NCBI GenBank assembly: GCA_049520515.1 | Contig: JBEKPS010000001.1 | Coordinates: forward strand, 603,592-667,591 | From: JAFAMS01 sp049520515 | GTDB lineage: Bacteria > Vulcanimicrobiota > Vulcanimicrobiia > Vulcanimicrobiales > Vulcanimicrobiaceae | Length of the DNA: 64,000 nucleotides | Reading direction: 5' to 3' | Part shown: in pieces, positions 26,444-34,493 of the stretch | Position numbering within the stretch: position 1 is the stretch's first letter | How the letters are laid out: each line of letters begins with the position of its first letter | The notes under the pieces: model-generated | Told to the model about the DNA's origin: nothing | Seen by the model: the letters and a program-made list of their open reading frames with translations, nothing else | The model's database searches: none | Translations under genes and position numbers: made by a program

Positions 26444-26472
26444 ATTATATGGGCAATTGCCCATATTGTCAA
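26444..26472 (-). promoter_or_regulatory. Consensus sigma-70 promoter with embedded MarR operator
   Basis: On the reverse strand: TTGACA (26467-26472), a 17-bp spacer, TATAAT (26444-26449), a perfect match to the sigma-70 consensus. A perfect 20-bp palindrome (26447-26466; half-site ATATGGGCAA) fills the spacer and half of the -10. The expected transcription start is near 26437, only a couple of bases before the marR ATG at 26435, so the mRNA should be leaderless. Confidence 0.88.
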
Positions 26473-26556
26473 CATGCCCAAGAGGCCGACAGAGTTATCC
26501 ACAGTCGTTACTTTTGTCGAATGTCTCGCGCATACCGGAGGCGTTAAAGTATTTCT

Positions 26557-27342
26557 ATGGCACGATTGCTGATGTGCCCGCCGCATCACTACAACGCACT
26601 TGGCGCGTGGCGCCAATGGGAGCGTTTCGTAGAAGTGTTGCAAGTCGCGGCGGATGTCCAGATCGAGCTCGTCGATCCGGCGCCCCAGGCGCCGGATCTT
26701 GTTTTCACGGCAAACGCCGCGCTCGTCAGTGGCGAGCTTGCGATCGTCTCGACACTGCGCAACGACACGCAACGTCTGTCGCGCCAAGTGTATCGCGGGA
26801 CGCTTGCTCGACTCGGCTTCGCAACGACGTTCTTGCAAGAGACCTCGTTTGCGGGAAGCGCCGATGCGCTCTTCGATCGCGTTCGTCCGATCGTTTACGT
26901 CGGCTATGGTTCGCTTTCAGACCGCATGGTAACGCTGCAGCTCACCGATCTGCTCGATGCACGCGTCGTCGCGCTCGGACTCGCAGATCCGCAGTTCCCG
27001 CATCTCGACACGGTCTTATGCCCACTGCGCAGTGGGCATGTCTTAACCTACATGCCGGCTTTCACGCCACACGCGCAACGTTTGTTGCGTCGCATCGTCG
27101 ATCCGGAATATTTGATCGAGCTCTCGACAGCCGACGCGAACGATCTCGCCTGTAATGCCGTCGAAATCGGGGACGCACTCATCATGCACGATGCCTCGCG
27201 CCCCTTACGCGAGCAACTCCAGGGTGCCGGCTATCGAATTTTCTCGACCGATCTCTTGGGCTTCGTTCGCGCCGGCGCGGGCGCGAAACGCCTCACCCTG
27301 CGCCTCGATGACGGACCGGCAACAGCCGGCGCCGCCGCCTAG
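26557..27342 (+). CDS. DDAH/arginine-deiminase-like protein, catalytic cysteine apparently lost
   Basis: 261 residues of the guanidino-group-modifying (amidinotransferase) superfamily. PDLVFTANAALV (substrate-Asp region), FPHLDTVLCPL (catalytic His) and DLACNAVEIGD are conserved. The C-terminal nucleophile motif, normally GGxxKCLTL, reads GAGAKRLTLRL here: CGC (Arg) replaces an expected TGC (Cys). Family members hydrolyse dimethylarginine, arginine or related compounds; without the Cys this copy may be inactive or do something else. Its stop overlaps the livF stop in CTAG. Confidence 0.8.
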   Translation: MARLLMCPPHHYNALGAWRQWERFVEVLQVAADVQIELVDPAPQAPDLVFTANAALVSGELAIVSTLRNDTQRLSRQVYRGTLARLGFATTFLQETSFAGSADALFDRVRPIVYVGYGSLSDRMVTLQLTDLLDARVVALGLADPQFPHLDTVLCPLRSGHVLTYMPAFTPHAQRLLRRIVDPEYLIELSTADANDLACNAVEIGDALIMHDASRPLREQLQGAGYRIFSTDLLGFVRAGAGAKRLTLRLDDGPATAGAAA

Positions 27343-28055
27343 ATCCCGAGGTACGCCGCTTGCACCTGCCGGTTGTTCGCAAGCTCCCCGCTCGCGCCGT
27401 CCATCACCACCTTGCCGCTCTCCAGCACGTAGGCTCGCTGAACGAGCGAAAGCGCGCGACTCACGTTCTGCTCGACAAGAAAAATCGCCGTGCCCATTTT
27501 GTGAATCTCGCGAATCTTTTCAAACGTCGCGTCCGTCACGACGGGCGCCAACCCTAGCGACGGTTCGTCGAGCATCAACAGCCGCGGCTTGAGCATCAAT
27601 CCGCGGCCGACCGCGAGCATCTGCTGCTCGCCACCACTCATCGTTCCCGCAAGTTGCGCGCGCCGTTCGGCTAAGCGCGGGAAGATTCCGTAGACGAGCT
27701 CGAGCGTTTGGCGCCGCTCTGCGCGCGCTCTTGGAACGTAGGCGCCCATCTCGAGATTTTCTTGAACGGTGAGCTCCGGAAAGACTTGGCGTCCTTCGGG
27801 AACGTGCGCGATTCCGAGCGCCGCGATCTTGTACGGCGGCAGCGATGCAATCGGCGTGCCGGCGAACGAAATACTGCCGGCGCTCGGGCGAATGAGCCCT
27901 GAGATCGCGCGCAACGTCGTGCTCTTGCCCGCACCGTTTGCGCCGAGCAGACCCACGGCTTCGCCTTCTCCGACGCTAATGTCGAGCTCGTGAATTGCCT
28001 TTACCGGGCCGTACGCGGCGCTGACGCCGGAAAGGACGAGCATTGGCTCAGGCAT
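27339..28055 (-). CDS. livF: Branched-chain amino acid ABC transporter ATPase LivF
   Basis: 238 residues from ATG 28055, which overlaps the livG stop. Walker A is GANGAGKST, the signature MSGGEQQMLAVGRGL, Walker B LLMLDEPSLGL, and the switch His region is replaced by LVEQN, as usual in LivF. GIAHVPEGRQVFPELTV is the LivF hallmark. It energises uptake with LivG, through LivH-LivM. Confidence 0.94.
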   Translation of the reverse strand: MPEPMLVLSGVSAAYGPVKAIHELDISVGEGEAVGLLGANGAGKSTTLRAISGLIRPSAGSISFAGTPIASLPPYKIAALGIAHVPEGRQVFPELTVQENLEMGAYVPRARAERRQTLELVYGIFPRLAERRAQLAGTMSGGEQQMLAVGRGLMLKPRLLMLDEPSLGLAPVVTDATFEKIREIHKMGTAIFLVEQNVSRALSLVQRAYVLESGKVVMDGASGELANNRQVQAAYLGI

Positions 28056-28773
28056 GCGCGCCGGTCCCGAGATAGGCGCGAATGACGTCTTCGTTCCTAA
28101 CAACTTCCTGAGGAAGGCCTTCGGCGATCTTCTGACCGTGATCGAGGACGACGATCCGGTTTGCGACCGCCATAATTGCGCGCATCACGTGCTCGACGAT
28201 CACGATCGTGAGTCCGCGCTTCGCGAGCTGGCCAACAAGCGCGACGGCTTGATCGATCTCGGTGTGATTGAGCCCGGCCATCACTTCGTCGAGCAGCAAG
28301 ATCCGCGGCTCGGTCGCAAGGGCACGCGCCATCTCGAGACGGCGCTGATCGATCGTCGTGAGATCGCGCGCCGGAGTCTCTTCTCTTGCCGAAAGCCCGA
28401 CGAACGCAATTGCTTCACGCGCGCGCTCACGTGCACCGCGGACTTTTCTACCCCGTAGGAACGCGCCGGTCATCACATTCTCGAGCACGGTCATCTTGCC
28501 GAACGGGCGCGCGACTTGGAACGTGCGCGCCAAACCGTGCGCGCAGATGTCGTACGGTTCGAGTCCGACAAGCTCGCGGCCGAATGCGACGACGGAGCCT
28601 GAATCGGGACGGAAGTAGCCGGTAATGAGATTGAAGCTCGTGCTCTTCCCGGCGCCGTTCGGCCCGATGAGCGCGAGCGTCTCGCCTTCGGCAACCGACA
28701 AACTCAAATCGTCGACGGCACGCAAGCCGCCGAAATGCTTGTCAAGGTTGCGGACGACGAGGACGTCAGCCAT
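28048..28773 (-). CDS. livG: Branched-chain amino acid ABC transporter ATPase LivG
   Basis: 241 residues from ATG 28773, overlapping the livM stop by 8 bp. Walker A is GPNGAGKST, followed by FNLITGYFRPDSG and LARTFQVARPFGKMTVLENV, typical of LivG. The signature region reads DLTTIDQRRLEMARAL, a degenerate form of the LSGGQ element, as is common in this subgroup. Walker B is ILLLDEVMAGLN. Confidence 0.94.
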   Translation of the reverse strand: MADVLVVRNLDKHFGGLRAVDDLSLSVAEGETLALIGPNGAGKSTSFNLITGYFRPDSGSVVAFGRELVGLEPYDICAHGLARTFQVARPFGKMTVLENVMTGAFLRGRKVRGARERAREAIAFVGLSAREETPARDLTTIDQRRLEMARALATEPRILLLDEVMAGLNHTEIDQAVALVGQLAKRGLTIVIVEHVMRAIMAVANRIVVLDHGQKIAEGLPQEVVRNEDVIRAYLGTGAHA

Positions 28774-29731
28774 CGGCGCGCACGATCCGCCGGTACGCAT
28801 CGGTGATCAGACCGAGCACTCCAGTCGGGCGCCACAGGATGACCGCCATCAAGATCAGCGCGTAGACGGTGAGCTGCACACCACCATGACTTGCACCCAG
28901 CCAGCTTTGCAACAGTGCGGACGTCGGTTCGAGCAAGACCGTCCCGAGGACCGGTCCCCACAGCGTACCGATCCCGCCGACGATCGAGACGAGCGCCGCT
29001 TCGACCGAGACGTTAAAGCTGAATGCCGTATTCGGATCGATGAAGTAGATGTACTGAACGTAGAACGTTCCGGCCAGCGCCGTTAAGAACGCGCTGATCA
29101 AATAGACATCGCGTTTGATGCGCGGCGCGTTGACGCCGACTGCTTCCGCCGCATCTTCGTCTTCACCGACGGCGACAAGATAGTTGCCCATCCAGGAACG
29201 TTCGATCGCATATGTCACGAGGAGCCCAATCGCGAGCAATCCGAGCGCGATGTAATAGTAGGGCGCTTTTCCACTGAACTGCATCATCAGCGGCGCGTTG
29301 CCCAAGAACGGAATCGTCGTCCCTTCGGCACCCCACGCGAAGTCGCGAAACTTGAGAAACAGCAGCATGAAAACCTGCGCGGTTGCAATCGTCGCGATCG
29401 CGAAGTATGGTCCGCGCAAGCGGAAACACAGCCAGCCGATCGGCAAGCTCGCGAGCATCGCGACGATGCCGCCCGCGATCAGCCCTATCCACGGCGAAAT
29501 ACCGAATCGAATCAGCAACAAGGTCGACGTGTACGCGCCAAGGCCAAAATACGCGGCGTGTCCGAGCGAGAGCTGTTTTGCGTACCCACCCATGAGATTC
29601 CAGGCCACGCCGATGAAGGCAAACAGCAGCACGCGTACGGCGATGTCGACTTCGAAGCCGGTGCGCAAGAAGACCGGCAAGATCAGCGCGATGATGGCGA
29701 TCACAACGACTGGCGCCGCTTTCTTTATCAT
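28766..29731 (-). CDS. livM: Branched-chain amino acid ABC transporter permease LivM
   Basis: 321 residues with about nine membrane helices. YAKQLSLGHAAYFGLGAYTSTLL is the LivM signature, and VGEDEDAAEAVGVNAPRIKRDVYLISAFLTALAG is the ATPase-contact loop. Its ATG overlaps the livH TAA by one base (TAATG). Confidence 0.94.
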   Translation of the reverse strand: MIKKAAPVVVIAIIALILPVFLRTGFEVDIAVRVLLFAFIGVAWNLMGGYAKQLSLGHAAYFGLGAYTSTLLLIRFGISPWIGLIAGGIVAMLASLPIGWLCFRLRGPYFAIATIATAQVFMLLFLKFRDFAWGAEGTTIPFLGNAPLMMQFSGKAPYYYIALGLLAIGLLVTYAIERSWMGNYLVAVGEDEDAAEAVGVNAPRIKRDVYLISAFLTALAGTFYVQYIYFIDPNTAFSFNVSVEAALVSIVGGIGTLWGPVLGTVLLEPTSALLQSWLGASHGGVQLTVYALILMAVILWRPTGVLGLITDAYRRIVRADG

Positions 29732-30600
29732 TAGCGCGCGCGGCCGCCGAAGAGGCCGCTGGGGCGAATCGCAAGCGTCAAGAGCAGCATCAGAAAGACG
29801 ACGATCAGCCCAGAGTCGGCTCCGACGAACTGAATGCCGAGCGACTCGGCGACGCCCATCATCAAACCCGCGATGAGCGCGCCCGTGACATTCCCGAGCG
29901 TGCCGAGCACGACCGCAACGAACGCCATCAAGACGAAGACTTGTCCGACCGTCGGATAGACTGGATAGAACGGCATCAGGAGCGAGCCGGCCGCGCCCGC
30001 AAGCGCAAGCGCCAACCCGACGGCGACTGCAAAGACGAGATCCGTGTTGATCCCCATCAACATTGCAACGTCGCGGTTTTGTGCGGCGGCGCGCATCGCT
30101 TTCCCGATATCGGTGGAACGCAAGAAGAGCGTCAACGCTCCGCTGAATGCCATCGCCAAGACGAACGCGATCAATTTTGCGACCGAGATGAACACGGGCC
30201 CGATATGAAATGCGGCGTCCGTGTACGGCGTCTGCACGGTGCGGTAGTTGGCCGTGAAGAGCAATAGAGCCACGTTCATCAGCAAGATCGAGAGCGCGAA
30301 CGTCAGGAAGATCTGCGGCATATCGCCGAGCGACAGCACGCGCCGGATCAGCACGTGTTGGAACAGCATGCCGACCACGAACATGACCGGCATGACGATC
30401 ACGAGCGAGACGAGCGGGTCGATCCCGGCGCGTGTCGCGAGAAAGAAGCTGAGGTACATTCCGATCATCACGAACTCGCCTTGCGCGAAGTTCACGATTT
30501 TCACGACGCCGAAAATCAGCGTGACGCCGATGCTAACGAGCGCGTAAATACCGCCGATGAGCAGGCCGTTGACGACGGCTTGCGCGAGCGTCGCTAGCAT
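29731..30600 (-). CDS. livH: Branched-chain amino acid ABC transporter permease LivH
   Basis: 289 residues, eight or so helices. GLLIGGIYALVSIGVTLIFGVVKIVNFAQGEFVMIGMY is the LivH opening; the coupling loop contains GKAMRAAAQNRDVAMLMGIN. It is encoded 21 bp after livK in a five-gene operon. Confidence 0.94.
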   Translation of the reverse strand: MLATLAQAVVNGLLIGGIYALVSIGVTLIFGVVKIVNFAQGEFVMIGMYLSFFLATRAGIDPLVSLVIVMPVMFVVGMLFQHVLIRRVLSLGDMPQIFLTFALSILLMNVALLLFTANYRTVQTPYTDAAFHIGPVFISVAKLIAFVLAMAFSGALTLFLRSTDIGKAMRAAAQNRDVAMLMGINTDLVFAVAVGLALALAGAAGSLLMPFYPVYPTVGQVFVLMAFVAVVLGTLGNVTGALIAGLMMGVAESLGIQFVGADSGLIVVFLMLLLTLAIRPSGLFGGRAR

Positions 30601-30621
30601 CGGAACGCTGAAGCTGCGGCT

Positions 30622-31818
30622 CTAGGCTTTCATCAGAGGCTTGCGCGCTTCGCCCTTCGGGAACACGCTGACCAAGTCGCCGTGCTGCCATTGCACGCCG
30701 ACGGGATGTCCGTAGACGTTGCGGCCGTTGTCCATGAACTTCACTTTGCCGCCTGGCGCCATCGCAGCGTAACCGCTCGAGACGTCGATGGTTGCGAGCG
30801 CGTTGCGAACTTTTTCCGGATCGGGTGATCCGGCGCGTTCGAGGGCGTTAGCGAGCATGAACGTTTGCGCGACGAGTCCGCCTGCGTACTCGAAGAGAAA
30901 CTCGCCGAATTGCTTCTGATAGATGGCGTTGACGCGCTGCGCATTGGCGTCGATGTCGTGATTCCAGTGGGCGACGCCGAGCAATCCCTCGGCCGAGGCG
31001 CCGACGTTCTTGTAAAAGTCGGGGATGACGAATCCGCCGGAACCGCCGTTGATCGGGAGATTCGCGCCCGTCTGTTTCATGGCGCGCACGATCAGAATGA
31101 GATCGTTCAGATATGAGACGCAGAACACCATGGTCGCGCCGGATGCGCGCACTTTATTTACGAGCGGACCGGCATCGGTGAAACCGGCTGAATACGGCTC
31201 GAACATGACGATGTCGACGCCTTCGCCGGGCGCTTGTTCTTTGAGTCCGCTCGAGGTCGACGTGCCGAAGGCCGTATTTTCGTAGACGACCGCGACTTTC
31301 GGCTTGTCGCTGATGAGCTTAGACATCTGCAACTGCGCTTGCGCGAATTGCGAGGCGCGCGCAAACGGCGTGAACGTAAATTTGCGGCCACCGGCATTGA
31401 GTTGATCGCTGCTCGAGCCTGTAATCAGCGGAACCTTCGCGCGTTCCGCAACTTCGCTCGCGATCAGCGTCAGTGCGCTTGCGTAGCAGCCGTGAATCGC
31501 GGAAAGCTTATTGCTGCCGATCAATCGATCGGTTTCGGTGCGCGTGACGGTCGGATCGCTTTGAATATCCGAGAGCACCAAATTCAATTTCGCGCCGCCG
31601 AGCGATTTGATGCCGCCGGCGTCGTTCACCATCTGCACCGCAAGCTTTGCGGCGTTGACGCAGCCCTGGCCGATTTGCCCGAGGCTGCCCGTAACCGGGT
31701 AAAGGCCGCCGATGTTCACCGGCTCGGCCGCTCGGCCGAGGATCGGCGTCCCGAATCCGGCGGCGGCAGTCGCCGCGCCGGCCGCGGCGGCAAGGAATGT
31801 TTTCCGGCTCTTTTTCAT
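30622..31818 (-). CDS. livK: Branched-chain amino acid-type substrate-binding protein LivK
   Basis: 398 residues with a signal (KKSRKTFLAAAAGAATAAAGFG ... GRAAEP). The mature protein starts VNIGGLYPVTGSLGQIGQGCVNAAKLAV, the type-1 periplasmic-binding fold; GCYASALTLIASEVAERAKVPLITGSSSDQL follows. The ligand could be leucine/isoleucine/valine, an amide or another small acid; specificity is not readable. A GAGGGGA site precedes the ATG. The operon promoter region carries inverted repeats shared with the divergent GntR/FCD regulator. Confidence 0.9.
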   Translation of the reverse strand: MKKSRKTFLAAAAGAATAAAGFGTPILGRAAEPVNIGGLYPVTGSLGQIGQGCVNAAKLAVQMVNDAGGIKSLGGAKLNLVLSDIQSDPTVTRTETDRLIGSNKLSAIHGCYASALTLIASEVAERAKVPLITGSSSDQLNAGGRKFTFTPFARASQFAQAQLQMSKLISDKPKVAVVYENTAFGTSTSSGLKEQAPGEGVDIVMFEPYSAGFTDAGPLVNKVRASGATMVFCVSYLNDLILIVRAMKQTGANLPINGGSGGFVIPDFYKNVGASAEGLLGVAHWNHDIDANAQRVNAIYQKQFGEFLFEYAGGLVAQTFMLANALERAGSPDPEKVRNALATIDVSSGYAAMAPGGKVKFMDNGRNVYGHPVGVQWQHGDLVSVFPKGEARKPLMKA

Positions 31819-31868
31819 TCGTCGAATCCCCTCAGCGAAGAAAGAGTTGGTCTACAGAACACGAAACA

Positions 31869-31917
31869 TCGGATGACTTAGCCCTGCGGCACTCGTCTTG
31901 CACTATAAGTCATCCGA
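31869..31917. promoter_or_regulatory. 12-bp inverted repeat, likely GntR/FCD operator, between livK and its regulator
   Basis: TCGGATGACTTA (31869-31880) and its exact complement TAAGTCATCCGA (31906-31917) are separated by 25 bp. A third partial copy, TCATCCGATG, is at 31931-31940 inside the start of the regulator gene. A TATAAG -10-like element (31904-31909) overlaps the second arm. The placement suits control of both the liv operon and the regulator itself. Confidence 0.75.
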
Positions 31918-31919
31918 AA

Positions 31920-32636
31920 ATGCCAGTCAATCATCCGATGAAAACCGACGTTGCAATCGCGCGCATCAAGGAGATGATCGCGAACGGTGAGCTTGCGCCC
32001 GGACAGCGCCTCCCACGCGAAGTCGATCTCGCAAGCCAACTGGGGCTTTCGCGCAATTCGCTGCGAGAGGCGGTTCGGGCTCTTACGCTGATCAAGGTCC
32101 TCGAAACGCGCCAAGGCGACGGGACGTACGTCACGAGCTTGAGCTCGCGTTTGCTCCTCGAGTCGGTCTCTTTCGTGACGCATCTGCTCAGCGACGAGCA
32201 AATGCTCGAGATATGGGAAGTCCGGCGGCTCCTAGAGCCGGCCGCGACGGCACTGGCCGCGGCCCGCATGACCAAAGCCGATCACTTGCAACTCAAGCAC
32301 AGTCTCGATCGCTTCGCGAGCGCAAAAACCGCCGAGGAGACGATGGAGGCCGATGAGGGCTTCCACCGCTGTATCGCGGCCTGCTCCGGCAACACCATTC
32401 TGGAAACGGTCCTCGAGACGATGTCTGCCCGGACGCTGCGCGTGCGCACCTGGCGCAAGGCGATGGACGAAGAGCACCGGCGCGCCGCGTTCGAGGAGCA
32501 TCTTCCGATATATGAGGCGATCCTAGCGCGCGACCCGGAGTTGGCGCGTGCGACCTCGGCAATGCACGTCGCCGAGGGCGAGCTGTGGCTGCGGCGCTCG
32601 ATTGCTGCGGGGAATCGGGCTGACCGGACTGGTTGA
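31920..32636 (+). CDS. GntR family regulator with FCD ligand domain
   Basis: 238 residues from ATG 31920 (ATG 31938 possible). The N-terminal winged helix contains RIKEMIANGELAPGQRLPREVDLASQLGLSRNSLREAVRALT and LETRQGDGTYV. The C-terminal FCD domain has the metal/ligand-binding pattern EVRRLLEPAATALAA and DEGFHRCIAACSGN, ending HVAEGELWL. FCD regulators sense organic acids or amino acid derivatives. It is divergent from the liv operon, with the operator repeats between them, so it most likely controls that transporter. Confidence 0.9.
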   Translation: MPVNHPMKTDVAIARIKEMIANGELAPGQRLPREVDLASQLGLSRNSLREAVRALTLIKVLETRQGDGTYVTSLSSRLLLESVSFVTHLLSDEQMLEIWEVRRLLEPAATALAAARMTKADHLQLKHSLDRFASAKTAEETMEADEGFHRCIAACSGNTILETVLETMSARTLRVRTWRKAMDEEHRRAAFEEHLPIYEAILARDPELARATSAMHVAEGELWLRRSIAAGNRADRTG

Positions 32637-32668
32637 CGCTGCTCCCGGCGAGGTGATATCGTACCTCG
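32633..32668 (+). promoter_or_regulatory. Candidate promoter for rplU, overlapping the regulator's stop
   Basis: TTGACG (32633-32638) contains the stop codon of the FCD regulator. After an 18-bp spacer comes TATCGT (32657-32662). An inverted repeat CGAGGT/ACCTCG (32649-32654, 32663-32668) brackets the -10. Initiation would be near 32669 and the rplU ATG is at 32672, with no convincing ribosome site. Confidence 0.5.
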
Positions 32669-32671
32669 GTT

Positions 32672-32983
32672 ATGTACGCCATCATCGAGACCGGCGGCAA
32701 GCAGATCAAGGTATCGGAGGGCGACGTCATTCGCACCGACTTGGTTGATGCAGAGCCCGGCGCGAGCGTTACCTTCGACCGTGTGGTTCTCGCCGGCGGC
32801 GATGCTATCGTGGTCGGGACGCCGCTGATCAAGGGCGCCAAGGTCACCGGCTCGGTCGTGCGGCAAGGCAAGGCCCCCAAAATTCTGGTTTTTCGGTACA
32901 AGCCGAAGAAGCGCGTCCGCAAGCTCATCGGTCACCGGCAACGTTTCGCCGAGGTAAAGATCGAGAAGATCTCGCTTCCTTAA
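32672..32983 (+). CDS. rplU: 50S ribosomal protein L21
   Basis: 103 residues. MYAIIETGGKQIKV is the universal L21 opening and FRYKPKKRVRKLIGHRQRF the C-terminal rRNA-binding part. It is followed after 3 bp by prp. The usual third member, rpmA (L27), is absent at this place. Confidence 0.97.
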   Translation: MYAIIETGGKQIKVSEGDVIRTDLVDAEPGASVTFDRVVLAGGDAIVVGTPLIKGAKVTGSVVRQGKAPKILVFRYKPKKRVRKLIGHRQRFAEVKIEKISLP

Positions 32984-32986
32984 GCG

Positions 32987-33322
32987 ATGGTCGACGTCAA
33001 ATTTACGCGAGACAGCCGAGGACGGCTGTCTTCTGTTTTTGCGACGGGGCACGCGGAATTCGGCGCGTTTCCGAATGACGTCGTGTGCGCTGCAGTCTCG
33101 GCAATTCTGCAAGCCGCTTACGCGGGACTCGAGGACGTTGCGAAATTGAAGTTCGACGGAAAGCACGTCTCGGGAGAGCTCGAGATTCACATCCCGGAAT
33201 CAGCGCGCGAGCGTGCCGACGTCGTTGCGATCGTCGCGACCGCGGAAGTCTCGCTCGAGCAGCTAGCGCGGCAATATCCCGAACATGTTCGGGTGAAGCG
33301 GGCCAGCGAAACGAAACGGTAG
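32987..33322 (+). CDS. prp: Ribosomal-processing cysteine protease Prp
   Basis: 111 residues. The catalytic His is in FATGHAEFG and the catalytic Cys in NDVVCAAVSAILQAA, the Prp (YsxB) pair. In Firmicutes and Thermotogae Prp removes an N-terminal extension of L27 during ribosome assembly. The gene normally lies between rplU and rpmA; here rpmA does not follow. Presence of Prp predicts that the organism's L27 carries a cleavable N-terminal extension. Confidence 0.9.
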   Translation: MVDVKFTRDSRGRLSSVFATGHAEFGAFPNDVVCAAVSAILQAAYAGLEDVAKLKFDGKHVSGELEIHIPESARERADVVAIVATAEVSLEQLARQYPEHVRVKRASETKR

Positions 33323-33363
33323 CGTCCCGAAGCGGGTAGAACAAAACACCAAAGGAGGCCGGC

Positions 33364-33594
33364 GTGACCAGCGATACGATGAAGCAGTACAACGGCAAGA
33401 CCGACGAGGTCGATCAAACAAGCTCGGACGCCGGTAAGGCGGTCCTAGTTGGATTACTGGGCGGACTCGTCTCCGCGGCCGGTTTTCTCGTCTATCAGCG
33501 TTTGCCTGACGACCAAAAGCGGCGCATTCAGACGCAGGTGCGGGGCATCATCGAGACCCGCCTTAGCCAGATCCGCCAAGACCTGAACCTCTAA
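33364..33594 (+). CDS. Small single-span membrane protein (YtxH-like)
   Basis: 76 residues from GTG 33364 with an almost perfect AAAGGAGG site. A polar N-terminus (TSDTMKQYNGKTDEVDQ) is followed by one helix (AVLVGLLGGLVSAAGFLVY) and a basic amphipathic tail (RRIQTQVRGIIETRLSQIR). The layout resembles YtxH-type stress-associated proteins, but similarity is weak. Its stop overlaps that of tatA on the other strand (CTAA). Confidence 0.7.
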   Translation: MTSDTMKQYNGKTDEVDQTSSDAGKAVLVGLLGGLVSAAGFLVYQRLPDDQKRRIQTQVRGIIETRLSQIRQDLNL

Positions 33595-33938
33595 AACTCC
33601 GCGGGTTCAGCCGTCCGTTTGGGAGCCACAACGATCTCGGGTTCGATCCCGGGAAGCATCGGCTCGTCGTTTTCTTCTGCTTCGAGAGCTGCCATTGCCG
33701 CCGCATCGCTTACTTCCGACTGGTTGTAGGTCGAGGGGACAGCCTCTAGGCGAGGTCGCTCGGCAGCCGCATCGTGCTCGTCGGCAGCGCGTTCCATCTC
33801 GCGAATAAATTGCGAGGACGTGTTCTGGACATCGCGCATCACAGAGCCGAACTTGCGTGCGACCTTGGGGAGTTGATCGGGTCCGAAAACGAGGAGCGCG
33901 ACCGCTCCAAGAATTGCAATATCTGGTGCCGAGAGCAT
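33591..33938 (-). CDS. tatA: Sec-independent protein translocase TatA/TatB-like
   Basis: 115 residues from ATG 33938. A short N-terminal helix (APDIAILGAVALLVFGPDQLP) is followed by the hinge FGPDQLPKVARKFG and an amphipathic helix, the Tat A/B hallmark. The tail of about 60 residues is acidic and Pro-rich, longer than in typical TatA, as often seen in TatB. It serves folded-protein export, consistent with the twin-arginine-like signals in this window. tatC is not adjacent. Confidence 0.9.
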   Translation of the reverse strand: MLSAPDIAILGAVALLVFGPDQLPKVARKFGSVMRDVQNTSSQFIREMERAADEHDAAAERPRLEAVPSTYNQSEVSDAAAMAALEAEENDEPMLPGIEPEIVVAPKRTAEPAEF

Positions 33939-34013
33939 TTTTGGAAGGTCCCCTTTCTGCCCGACGGCGAACGGCACCCGTCCGCATACGAGGGATTGGG
34001 CGGATCTAGCGCA

Positions 34014-34490
34014 GTGAAAATTATCTACACGCGCGGGAACCGAACGGAGACGCTAGCGTCGATCGCTACGCTCCGAAAAATACTGAACCGGTTCATCGCT
34101 CACCGTGTCTTCTACGAAGTCTCGAGCCGCAATAAGCGCGGTCACGAATTCTTTTCTGCAAAGAATACCTTCGTCGTAGGCACGATCGAGATCGTCAATC
34201 GGGATTATCTGACGATTACGATCTTCGATGCGCACAACTCGACGCACTCGATCGAGGTCCTCAATCCGGCCGCGATGCGCATCTACGACGATACGCTCGG
34301 CAAAGGGTTCGCCGTCTCGTTCCTCAGCGAAGCGCCGGGTGGAATCGAGTCACGCTGCTACCTGCGCGACGAAGGCGACGAGGGCGATGAGATAAAGAGC
34401 GAGAGCGCGCTCGAGAAAATCTCGTTGCCGCAACTCTTCGAATACCTCGAAGAGATCACGCACGTCGACGCGATCGGGAAAACGCCTTAG
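34014..34490 (+). CDS. Hypothetical protein
   Basis: 158 residues from GTG 34014 (TTG 33996 is an alternative). Mixed alpha/beta composition: RKILNRFIAHRVFYEVSSRN, NTFVVGTIEIVNRDYLTITIFDAHNSTHSIEV and an acidic C-terminal helix. No signal or membrane segment. The middle looks like a small beta-barrel domain, but I recognise no family. Divergent from tatA, convergent with the Clp-N-like gene. Confidence 0.65.
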   Translation: MKIIYTRGNRTETLASIATLRKILNRFIAHRVFYEVSSRNKRGHEFFSAKNTFVVGTIEIVNRDYLTITIFDAHNSTHSIEVLNPAAMRIYDDTLGKGFAVSFLSEAPGGIESRCYLRDEGDEGDEIKSESALEKISLPQLFEYLEEITHVDAIGKTP

Positions 34491-34493
34491 CGC

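Noticed and set aside
26495..26503. TTATCCACA, a perfect DnaA-box sequence; another at 47758-47766.
   Set aside because: Single isolated copies, no cluster, no AT-rich unwinding region, no dnaA or dnaN nearby: not an origin.
33635..33660. CGGGTTCGATCCCGG resembles a tRNA T-arm.
   Set aside because: It lies in the tatA coding sequence, without acceptor or anticodon stems around it.
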